Shown: positions 1 to 12,600 of the stretch, in pieces
Layout of the letters: each line of letters opens with the position of its first letter
Numbering within the stretch: position 1 is the stretch's first letter
Source: Haliotis asinina
Lineage: Eukaryota; Mollusca; Gastropoda; Lepetellida; Haliotidae
DNA: 64,000 nucleotides
Assembly (NCBI RefSeq): GCF_037392515.1
Contig: NC_090291.1
Coordinates: forward strand, 18,689,501-18,753,500
Direction: 5' to 3'
Notes under the pieces: generated by a model
What the model was told of the DNA's origin: nothing
The model's input: the letters and a program-made list of their open reading frames with translations, nothing else
Databases searched by the model: none
Translations under genes and position numbers: made by a program

Positions 1-258
1 GCAACTAACTTTCTGATACTGTTCTGTGTTTTTCAATGCAAATCCTCCATTTTGGTGGGAAAGGTTAGTTAACTGCCTTGGCGCATTTGCAAATGACTAT
101 GTCTGGAAAATCAGCGTTATCCCAATAGTGAAGGGATACATGCAAAGGTTTTCTTGAGTCGGTTTTCAAATTATGACCGTCTTTGCTGATTATATGGTGG
201 GAAATCTATTGCATTGACCAGTCAGAAGTTGTGTTACATACTAAGTTGAATTAGAATT

Positions 259-420
259 GATGAGTGAGTTTAGTTATATGTCACACTCATGAATATTCCA
301 TCTGTAAGGCGGCAGTCTGTAAATAATCGTTTTTGGAACTGGTGAAGATCTAGAATTGATCTTCACCAGTGCTCAACGGCATCGATCTGCACAAATGGGA
401 AACGATATATATCAATACTT
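259..420 (-). repeat. SINE-like family B, diverged, containing a palindrome
   Basis: In reverse orientation: starts GAGTGAGTTTAG, then the GTCTGTAAATAATCG and GCATCGATCTGC blocks typical of the family elsewhere in the window. Positions 339-371 form a short hairpin (ACTGGTGAAGATC, 7-base loop, GATCTTCACCAGT). Confidence 0.6.
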
Positions 421-600
421 GATGAATTTGTGTACATTAGGTTCTGCACATATGACTGATTTACGGTGTGGTTGATGGATTTGTTTATTGAACCATTTAC
501 ACAACATTGCTCATTAGTCTTTGAGGTCATATGCAGCCTCTGTCATCTTATTCTTCTCTACAAACGTGGCTTGCTAGTTTATTTGATTGAAATGTTTCAG

Positions 601-3600
601 GCAAGTCTACCAGAAGGGCTGGACATGGACAAACTTAAAGCCATTCTGAAGGAATTTGGAGAATACCCATATAAATACAGGTAGGCTGCTTTTGTAGGGC
701 AGACATGGATGAATGAATGACTGTCCGTGTCAGTGGGAATGTTTCTGTGTGAAATGCACCTTCTCGATTAATTAATGAATATGGAACTTGAGAATAATAT
801 TTATCATGCATGGTACTTGTGGTTGTGTGTGTTTGACTTTATTTATATCTTTTCATCCGTTGGGATCTATGGTGCAAATCACTTGCATCCACTCCAGTCT
901 TAAATGTTATGTGAAAATGATTAATTATTTTTGCCCAGAAAAACCTTCAATAATCGTGAAGGTCTTGTCAAATTAACCGTACAATGAGAAAGAGTACTCT
1001 TTAACTTCTGTGGGTATTATATGTGCAGCTTGGTCTGTTCTGGAAGCATGCATGTGTACAGTGACTCCTTTGGCATTCTAGAAGTTGGGTAGATGAAGAA
1101 TGAGGACTATTTTATAGATATTCAACTTTTTTTTTCAGTATAGTCGACATTTTGTGTTTTGATTGACAATAACATAAGCATCCATGTCAAAATTTCACAC
1201 ATCCTGACAGAAATGCTGCAAGAAACAGGATAGCAAGCAGGATGCTATTTTGGATGCTACAACTGCCAGGAATCTTTCACATTGCATTTACCTGTGTCTG
1301 CAGAATGTTCATCTGGAGGTCAATCCTGCGTCTGCCAGAGAACCATGCTGCTTATGGCGCCCTGGTGGACAAGGGAGCTCACCCTGCTTACTCCAAACTT
1401 CATGAAGCCTACCCTATAAAGAGTCGGAAACTGCTGAGGGTACTTCAGAGGTGAGCTCTGAAAGTTTGGTCAGCGGATGAGGAATTATACAAGACAATAT
1501 ATGAGAACTGAACAAGCTCATATTAGTGAAACAGGCACCCCAGGGAACTGAAATAAAAAGCCAGTTTAGATAGAGTGTCGGAATAGACATTGTCGATCAT
1601 TTTCAAACATGGCTGCCATTTACATTTGTCAGTCTCTTTATCTTCAGATTGCCTTTGATCTTTAGTAATTTTGCTGAGAGGAGTGTATTAGACAAAGCTA
1701 CCTTGATTGGACTGCTTGCACCCATGCCTGTTTAGACAGTTTTGCTTGTTGTGACCAGAAAATTGTGCTTAAATATGAAATGGACAAGTGCTAGATTAGA
1801 CCATGATTTAGTAATTAGCAAATCGTCGTAAAATGGTGGGACAAAATTTTATGCCAGTTTTGACAGTGTGCCAGATTAGACAGGTGCTGGTATTGGCAAG
1901 TTTCACCATATAGTTTTTACTGGTGTGTGGTATAAATTTTCAATGTTTGTTCTTTATGTCAGTATATGGAATAAAATTACATAAAATTTTAAAAAAAATG
2001 TATTAAACTTTATGACAGTGTATCAACCATCAACTTACAGTGTAATATTTTACCATTGTTTCAGAGTCCTGTCAGCGCTAGCACACTGGTCACCAATATT
2101 TGGGGAAACTCAGTATCTACCCATGCTTGCCTTCCCCTTCGTCAAGCTCTTCCAGAACAACCATCTTGTCTGCTTCGAAATCATTGCTACTCTGTTAGGT
2201 AATCATTTTAAACCAATTGCTCCCCAAATAATATCTTTTTACCATTTATGAAGACCGTTGGTGGCCCATTTTTCTAAGCCAGCTAGAGTTGTATCCTTTT
2301 GTAGATATTATGTAGGTAATGGCTTTCAGTTCTTGTAGCGGTTCTGATCATTGATGGCTCACATGCCATAATATGTGAGAAATTCCTTTGACACTGTTGA
2401 ACTGTATGTATCTGTACAAGAGAGATTATCCTGATTATGCCAATAAGGTAATCTTTGTTTGCTGGGAATGTCAAGTGAAGGGTGTGCTAACTCCCTTTCT
2501 TCTGACAACGGATATCAATGTCTGTGCCATGGCCAAAATGACATCGGTAAATAGTACCCATTTGTCATTATAAGAAATATTTAACAGGTCTATTATAAGA
2601 TCAGGACATTTAATTCAACATTTAAAGTAGATTTTGAAGTTTTGGAAGGATACCAAAGTGTATTGTGCGTGGGATGGCGTAGGGAGGGGGCTTCTTGGGA
2701 CAGATTAAATTAAAAGATTATTCATGCGATATTCATGTGATACATGATGATATTACAGGGAACTGGGGTGGCCACTGGTTTGAGTATTTCCCAAACCCTC
2801 CAATAAATGTGTTGGCCATGGTGGAGAACATCATTGCTCACCATGACCGATACCTGCTGCAGCACTTCGTCAAGTGCAAGGTCACTTCACAGGTAAGACA
2901 AGACACATAGTGTGAACTAGACTGCAGTGATGAATTAGATAGATGTGTCCTTACTGTCATGAAACAACTATGCTATGTGTGTGTGGATGTCCACCTGTGA
3001 GAACTACTGCCTGCAGCAGTCAGTGTGTTGTGTTTTACACTTCTTTTAGCAATATTCCAGAAATATTGTGGCAGGGGAATCAGGAGTTCTCACATTGTTC
3101 CCATGTGGGACATATAATGGAGGCTTTGACCACTTGCCTTCTCCATGTACCCTGCAAACCTCAGAACCCATGAAGATCCTGCATAGAATTGATCTTCAGC
3201 AACCCATGCTTGTTGTAAGAGGCAACTAACGGGATCAGGATCTATAGACCAGTGTTCATGTTGTTGATTCTTGGATTGTCTGTCCAGACTTGATTATTTA
3301 CAGACCGCCACCATACAATAGGAATATTCCTGAGTGTGGTGTAAACCTAAACTTTCTCACTCTGTAACTCTCAAAACATAACTAATGGTCTAATGCCTCT
3401 CATAGAACATTTGTGCATCATACTTGACATCCAGCTTTTGGACAGTTCCCTTTGTTTCCATACCAGTCGAAGAAGTTATTGAAGTTTTAAATGTTTTGTC
3501 CTATGTATTATATTAATCTGTTTGTTCTGGATTCAGTTTAACATTTCAATATGGTTTGTACTTAACATTCCCCAAAATAAACACTGTAGTGGTTGGGGTG

Positions 3601-6600
3601 TAAGGGTGAAAAGAACGGGCATGTGCACATGTGTGCCGTGAACACACAGAATTACAGATTTAATGGAAAATGGGCCATGATGCAGGAGAAAATATAAAGA
3701 TTTAAGGTCTTTTCGGGGGTTTGACTTTAACTTGCTGAACCAAACAAACAACAAATCTCGATCGAAATGCAACCAAACAGCATAAACAGTGTCAGTTATT
3801 TAAATTTTGGTGATTATTTTATATGAACAAGGACAATATATATTTGTAGGACAACGCAAGATTTTATATTTGTAGGACAATGCACAATTATTTATGTGGT
3901 CATTATAGTCCATACTGGTCATCGTTGTCATGCTGCTACATTGTTAATAACCTTTGACTGCTTTCTCAGAGTGTGTCTAGGGGGTGTCAGTAGGGATCAC
4001 TCCCATCAAACTGGTATATCACAACTGTGTGGCATAGAATTATCACACATCACTAATCGCCACCATTCCTTTCTGATGAAATTTTTAATTGACTCTCAAC
4101 GAACAGATTCCAAACACAGAAAAACAACGCTGCAGTCACACAGTGAACACAAATCAACATGTCACTATGAATACAGGAGATTTCTGTCAGTTTCTGCGAG
4201 TGAGAACTTCTTTTATTCTTGTTAATAGTTTTTCTGAGCTACTTCATGCTCTAGAATATAGGAAATTGTCTGTGAGAAATGTCTTTTGCTCATGTTCTTA
4301 TAAAATCCAAATGTATATTAAAGACCTCAGTATCATCATAGAAGAATTTGGAGTGAAATACATGCATGTGTAAACTTACATGGAGATGATATCCTTTTAT
4401 AACAATATGAATTGTATTCTCAATTCAAGTATGCAAAAATCATGGAAATATCAGGAAAATACAAACTTATTCCCTGATATTTTGAGCTTTATGATGGAAC
4501 CATGGAACAGAATGCATGTTTGTCATATTAGATCTATATTTGTTTGCATGTAACATGTCGTATTTACAAGATCTCACTATCGATTTAATTATTTGAAAAA
4601 TAAACATTTTCATTACTCAATTTATGATCTGATCGGTGTTCAAAACAAAATTATTGCATCTGAAATATTAACATATGAAAACATAAGATGGTTTAGTTGA
4701 AAATGGGATCAATGGATGTACAGTATGACTATCAAATGGCAATCACAAAAAAACAAGAGTCTTAATTAGGTCAGTGACAAGTCAGCCCATTAATTAATGG
4801 ATTAGCTCTGTTCCTTGTCAATTGGGTGGCAGTATTGTTTTCTCTAGTTGGCTGTGGGAGAGTGACTTCATCACTGATTGTTTGCCACCTCAGAGCTGTG
4901 AGTAAGCTTGTGTGGCTAATTGATTGACACAGGTCTGCAGTGGTGTTCACTCCCAAGCCAGTCACAACCACTGCATTTTCTGATTGGCTTACTCTAAACT
5001 GGCTCTATCTTCTCATTGGTCAAATATTTGTCGTGCTCAGATTCATGGCATCATGATTAAGAACACTGAACATTGCCATAAACTATCATTTGTGGCATAA
5101 GCTTAGGTGTACGTCAGTGATTTGTCACATTTGTCAAAGTTTGTTGAAGTCTTGAATCTGAGAGATGGCATCTATAGTTGATCTTCCCACAGACAGCTGC
5201 TTGTATTATACAGGATCTTTGGCCAAACTGTCCAGTAACCCCATGTTCAGAGAGTTGCGCGCTGCACTTGTACCAGAATGTAACAAAGCCAGTTCACAGT
5301 TCCAGGCTGTTAAGCATGACAAGGAGATGAATGCAGTGTTGGAATCCATAAACACCCAGACATTCTGTCACACTGACACACTGGACCCTTCATTCACTGC
5401 TGTCCAGGAGGCCAGTCTCCAGTCTGAGTTCCGCCAGATCACGCATCACCCAAAGGTTCTAGAACTCCAGACATTCTACTTCAGTAGTATTGCTGAAATT
5501 GAGAAGGAAAGAGCAGCTGCAATCACCAGCCTCAAGTCCTCCCGCTCCGCACAGTTGCAGAAAGAGATGATGATTGTCCACGATCGTTTTGATCGTAAAC
5601 GCGTCCACCTCATCAGTAGGGTCACATCCAGCCTTCAGCTGCTGAAACAGACCATCCCTCCATCAGAAGTCAGCTCCCAGAAAGACTGCTCACAAGGGAA
5701 GATGAAATCACGACAGCTTAGTCCTAGAGCTGTTCAAATCATGACACAATGGTATGAACAGCATCTCAACAACCCCTACCCTAGCGATGATGAGAAGGTG
5801 AAGATGGCTGAGGAAGGGGGTATATCTCTGTCTCAGGTCAAAGCCTGGTTTGCCAACAAGCGGAACCGAACTGCTAATACCAAGCCAAAACGTCAGAAGA
5901 TGCAGGTGGAGCAAAGCCTGATGTCTATTTGTAGCGAGCTGACAGGCAGTGAGAAGACACCTAGAACGTACGGGGATATCATCCAGCAACTTTCTGATAT
6001 TGTGAATGGAAGTAATATGTTCAGCACAGACCAGTGTGGTTTAGAATCAGAAGTGAACTAAGGTCACTGACATGAATTATAGTTTTGATAGTGATAGAAC
6101 GTTATTATTATATTGATTCATACTGACAGCATTGTTGCTATGATCGATTCAAAGGTATTGTGTTAACATTGGTTTATGCAAACTAATGCAGATGCCGTAG
6201 TGTTTCCTGGAATGATTGATAATGAAGATCCTACAAGTGCTAGAAACTTAAAAGTGTAATCATGACAATGTATATTAGAAGACTGAATGAAGGAAACAGT
6301 GTAGTTGATAGTATATTGATTCCATACGCTATCTGCCAGAAGCATGTTTTGTTTTACATGTGTATTTCTTTGCATTCTCCAGTTATAGTGCTCTTTTTGT
6401 GATTTTGTCACAGTATTGTACATAAAAATTGTATTGTAAATAAAATTGTTTCCCCAAAGTTGTAGTGATGTATTTTTCTTTATATCATTGTATCATGAAT
6501 CCACTGTCCAGGTCAAAGATGGGTTGTTCAAGAATACTGATAAGTAGTGCTGTTACGATTCACATGTGTATTTGTTGAATTGGACAACATCACCTCATGA

Positions 6601-9600
6601 ATAGAATTTATAACCCATGCTTGTCGTAAGAAGTGATTAATGGGACCGAGTGGTCAGACTCAATGACTTGGTTGACACATGTCATCGTATGCTAGTGCTT
6701 ATGCTGTGGATCACTGGACTGTCTGGCCAAGACGCATTTATTTACAGAGCACCAACATATTGCTGGAATATTGATGAGTGCAGCATTAAACAACAAACCA
6801 ACTGACTAAATGGCATTGAATATACATTAATTCTTTAAAAAGAGTGCTATTTAATTGAATTTGTCTTCATACATCAAAGTGTGGTAAATATGGACTATAT
6901 CAAATTAGACAATGTAGTCGCTAGTCATGAGCCTGACAGAATAACACTGTCAACATGTCAGTTAAATGATTTAGTTACACTTAATATATATTGAATAGTG
7001 CATCAAGTGCTGGCTCATTATTGTAGTCATAAAAAACTATTTGTATTCATTAACCTTTATTCGTGATATGTTTCATTTTCACAGCACTGTATTTGTTGTA
7101 GCCTTTCCACGGATAAAAATTATTAGTGCCATCATACAAACGGCACAGCTGAGATTGAAACGGCACTGCTAAATTCTTATCTGCATGCCCTTATGGCACA
7201 CTTGTGAAAGTGCATTAAAGAATATTTTCACAATTGTTATCTTTCATGATTTAAAGTGACATTATAAACAATGACTAATGATAAGGTGTACAGGTCAGAC
7301 AGCCAGCAAGTTATGAAAGTATTGGGTAGTTCTTAACTTCATTTGAGTAGTATATTGCTAACATGAACTCTGCATTATAGCCCATTTTCAGACTAGATTG
7401 GTGTTGTAATTCATGCTGGAATGAAACAGGCATGGCCTCAGTGTAATTTGGGTGTTTATAAGGCCTATTGAGTATATTTTTGGTCACTTCTAGCAATATT
7501 CGAACAATATAGCAGGGAACATCATATATGGGCTTCACACACTGCACTCAGGTGGGGAATCAAACCAGGATCTTCAGCTTGAGTGGATGATTTAGTCACT
7601 TGGCTACACCACAGCCTCCATTGAACTAAGAGATGTAATGTGTTTAAAAGACTTTGACAAACATCCAAAGAATGCAAGTTTGTCATTATCTTGTTCCCTT
7701 TAAAACATCATATCATCATCCTTTCACTGTGTGTGGTTTTGTGTATGGGTTATAACTAATGCCAGTTTTACAGTATAAAGTGGATGCCCCACTAAGACAC
7801 AGTATACCGACTCTATACCAACCAGTCCTTGTTTTTATCTAAGATGTTGACACCCAGGCAGACTGACAGATAATGTCTGTTGGAATAACATGGATCAAAC
7901 CATCTAGTTTCTGCTGTCTGATGTAGCAGATGTGCAGTCCATAAATAACAGAGGCAGTTTTGAAACATTGTTATGTGGGCTTCCATTTCTTACAACATCC
8001 AAGCTCAGCTCAGCTCAGCCCAAATTTGAGGTTATATAGGACTGAGTTTAATTTAATTTTACAACCTGTGTCCAAAATCTCTGACTGGGAATTCTTCTTC
8101 CTCAACCCTGGCACAAACTATTCAGATACATAGATGAAAAAGTCTGATCATGCAAACACCGAAGTTTGCAGATGCATTATTTGTATTCAAACACATACAA
8201 GTCAGAAAGAAATCATGCATAGTCAAAAGAAGTTCAAGAAAGAACAACTTGTAATCAAACCAATTATTCTCTTTCAGAAGAGGTCCACCTAGGGGTACTG
8301 ATAAGCATTTTTATGTCCATTAAAACTTTCAACAGCACTTTTAACTATATTTGGAATAAAACATTAGCAAATCCAAAAACCTTTTTTTTTCATTTCTTTG
8401 ACCACCCAGCAGGACCCCAGAGGATGCCACTGCCAAACAGACAGTAGCCCTACCTTTCAACCTTGCAAATCACTTTCCATGCAGTGATTTTCAAGTTGAA
8501 TTGAAAAGAAACGTTCTTTTCTGTATGGTTCTTTTCTTATCACATGGGTGATGTATTGACCATGTTTTGAAACGTTTTCATTCATAAACGTAACTTTTCC
8601 GTTTTTATAATGGTTTAATGCTTTCAAGTACCTCAAGGAGGACTCTCTTCAAAGAATCAGCAAGTGCTACCGGTTGGTGGGAATTTTCTTGTCATTAGAT
8701 ATAAAGTGTGACTAACCATATGTCCTGGTAGTTGAAAGGGTACATTGTTCCTACCAGGACTCACTGGACCTGAGTCCTGGTGCTTCCTGTCCCAGCCTCA
8801 GTTGATGAATGAAACTGATATCTGTACAGGGCTCCAGATAATTTTCAATATCAGGAGTATGTACTCCTTTGTCGTTCAATACAGGAGTAGTATAAGTAAT
8901 AGTGCCCCTATTACTTATACTACTACAGGAGTACAGTAAAAAGAGTACTGAATGGAATTTAATGGAGTACCAGTAATCTTGTGTTTCATTTCATATGTGC
9001 ACCACAACTTTGCTACCCTTGTTTAAACAGGTCAATAAACAATAAAACAATACTTTTTCAGATGTATACATCTGTAAATGATTCTATGCCATTGCTCTTG
9101 TGCACATCTGCAATGTTTTGTATATTATTTCCTACCAGGTTATGCATATTGTTTATCTGTACATTCACTGATACAACCATTATCAGGAGTCCTGACTGTA
9201 GAAATTGTTAAAACCGTCATGAACTAGTGGTTCACACTGTCATTCCTGTTTTCAGATTTATGGATGGCCACTTCTGGAAACAGTGTTTTCAGAGGTCCTG
9301 ACCAAAGATGAGTGGTTGATGATGTGGGACAATGTGTTCAGTAATCACCCATCCTTCCTGCTAATGGTGGTGGCTGCCTACTCCATCTGTGCGAGAGGTC
9401 CTCTCATGCAGTGCACAGAGTTGGACGACTTCAAGGTGAGGAGAAATGGCAGCTTATGGGTTGAGAAGTCAATAATGATATTGCTTTACTCTGTTATGGT
9501 AACTTTGATAGGTGTCATCACTTTTCTAGAGTTGTCAAGAAGTCAATATTGATATTGCTTTACTCTGTAATTGTAACTTTGATAGGTGTCATCACTTTTA

Positions 9601-12600
9601 AAGAGTTGTCATGAAAAAATGCTATGTTTTCATTTTGTTTTTCACATTGTTTGAAAGTCTTTTGGAGAATCCATTTCTGATTGGATTTATGTTTAGAAAA
9701 TACTCACCTTTCTTTACTATGTGTTTAGTTTTGAAATGGCAGTTGTGATCATATCAACTTCTTTCCTTTCATTCTCTCTTTCCTTCAACTTATCCTCCCT
9801 TTCTCTCTCAAGCTCTTTCCCTTTTCTCTCACTCTGAATCTGTAAATCTGTTTGTTCTGCTCTTGCCCTCTTTGACTTTTATTTAGGGAGACATGCAGAT
9901 TACTTCATTAGACTTATACACAACCTGGTTCTTCTCTCCCTCTGACTGTTCAAGCCTCTTTCCATATCTCTCACCTTTACTCTATCCCATGCCTCTCCCT
10001 CTTATTCTCTCTTTCCTCTTCTCTTTGAGGTGCTGTGTAGATTGCAAGCATCCAATAATACTTGGCCTTCAGCCATTAAGCAGACACCTTTTGATAGAAA
10101 CAGCTCCCTATTCAATGCAATGTAACACATCTTCTTTCTTAATTATAGAACCTGTGAAGATCAGACTTAGAATTGATCTTCAGTAACCTCTGATTGTCAT
10201 AAGAGGCTTACACAAGATCGGGTGGTCAGGCTTGCTGACTTTGTTGACACACTTCATCATATCTCATTTGCATAGATCAATGCTCATATATTGATCACAG
10301 GATTATCTGGCCCAGACTTGATTACTTACATGCTGTCCCATAATTGCTGGAATATCCTTGAGTGCATCATAAAACTAAACTCACTCACTTACTTATTCAC
10401 ATAATCGTTGAGATAATATCTGATTCAGTTGATATGTGTTGTTCACATCTGTTTTTCTTAAGAGGTGATGTCCAGTCTTCATCCTACATGTTGTACCTGT
10501 TGCAGTATTTCTTCCACCACCGTAATGCTGTAGATGTGAAACAGGTATTGAAGGAAGCTCATCGCCTCATGTCATCCACACCTGCTGACATACACCCATG
10601 CAAGTCCCTGGAAGAATACAAGCCCCTCACACGAGGACAGTACCCTGTGTTCAACAAATACCCCAAGTTTATTGTGGACTATCAGGTGTGTGTAGAAGTT
10701 GTACAAACAAACACAAGTGATGAATTCATCAGACATCAGTAGAACACCCTTCTGTAGTACCAGATCCAGCAGTGAAGGAGGTCTTGTCACCGTATGAAAA
10801 TATGCTGCTGTCTGCACCATTTTTCAAACCATTTCGTAGCTTTTGATTGTTGTTTCCATGAGTCTTTTGAGAAAGTTTAGAAACGAAAGAGTATGCTTTG
10901 TCAAATAACAAGCCCAGAAGGAAAGTCAGTTTTGTGGCCAGATAACCAAATGTTTTCACATTGAAGAAAGATACAGGGTGTCATTATAAGTTGTCTGTTC
11001 ACTAGTCCTGAGGGGACCATGGGTTGAGGTACCGAAGAGCTGAGAGAACGTAAACAAACATCGAGGGTACCTCAACCCATGGTCCACTTGGGACCAGTGA
11101 ACAACGTATTTATCTTACCAAGCACCTCAGTGTTAATTTTGAACTGTTTAAAGCATGGGTAACAGATCGAACACTTCAGCCAACCTGTGTGAATGAAACA
11201 ATTTGAATCTTACATCTAGCTTTTTTTTCCCCATAGGTATTGTCGCTGTAACGTTGCTGCGATGTAGTTCCCCTTCTTGAAATTCACAGGGACTACATTT
11301 GAACGCTTTGTCAAAATATATTTATTGGAAAGAGAGTCATATGCTTTTGTAGCCATTGCTAGATTTTGCGGACGATACAAGAAAAACATATTTAGAGTTA
11401 TCTCCCTTTCATCAATTTCCATTTGCAAAACATCGGTAATTTCCATGCATCATGTGTCATTTAATGTTATTAGAGATAAAACAGTAACTACCTTTAAGTA
11501 CCAAATGAGTTGCTATTGGCAGCGGGGTATATTGCAATGTACTTCGCTTATAAGGTGGGTACACTGAAAATGACAGAAAAGCACTCAGCCAATCTGAAAA
11601 CAATATTTATGTGTGAGGTAAGATAAACTGTGTCATTCTCAACAGTTACTGTAACTGTATTGAAAATCACTCATATGCCCATGTATTCATTTTGGAGAGT
11701 TGTTTAACATGTTCTCTCTATTAAGCTTGATGGATATTTTATCCTTTTGGAAGTCTATAAAACTTATGATTGTTTCGCAAGGAGCCAAGGACTACGTAGT
11801 TCTCAGCCCATTGTTGGTTAACCTGTAAGTGAAATGTCAGCTCAGTGTACCTTTTGCTGCTTGTCTGCTTTCAGGTTCAAGAACGGGAAAGGATTCGACA
11901 AGAAGAAATGGAATATCTGCGTCAGAAGTAAGTCAGTTTGTTTTAACTTAGCGATAAAAAACCCTCCATGTGTTTTTCCTAATCATGCACACCAACCTAA
12001 GAAGTTGTAGCCTGTAATTCCTTAAATTTGAAGACTCAGACTGACTATATGTTATACAGTGGTGAGTGATGATTATTTCACTGCAACATCCTGGCATCAA
12101 GGCAGTGCCAACCACACCATGATGACACACATCAGCTGGATTATTCATCAAAATTTCAGTTGTTCTGTAGTGAGCACATAACATTTGGGACATACTCTGC
12201 CAACAGATCATTTCAAGCTTATGATCCATTGAGCTTCATTGAATATAGCTTCAGCACATTATGTGAGCCATAGGAAGTAGGTGATCAATCGGTGTTCTGA
12301 GCCTGTGTCAAGTGGATGTGATGTTCTGTAGGAAGGTGTCGATGGAGGTTCAGCGAGAGACGCTGAAGAAGCAGCAGGAGGAAGAGGCATGGTACAGACA
12401 GCAGCAGCTGCTGACAGAAGCAGAGGAGAAGAGGCGTAACATGATTATGCATGAAGAGGAGAAGCTAGTGGACCAGAGGAAGAGGTGAGTACAAACCCTG
12501 CTTGGATACGTGCTTGTGCTGAGCTGCATGTTGCAGACTGTTTACCCATGGTTGCTGTAATTTACAGACTGTTTGCCATGAACCGGGAGGTGAAGCTCAA

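Noticed and set aside
3896-4373. Overlapping 109- and 94-codon frames in the TBC1D31 intron upstream of the homeobox gene
   Set aside because: No similarity to known families, no splice-compatible continuation and no codon bias; treated as chance frames.
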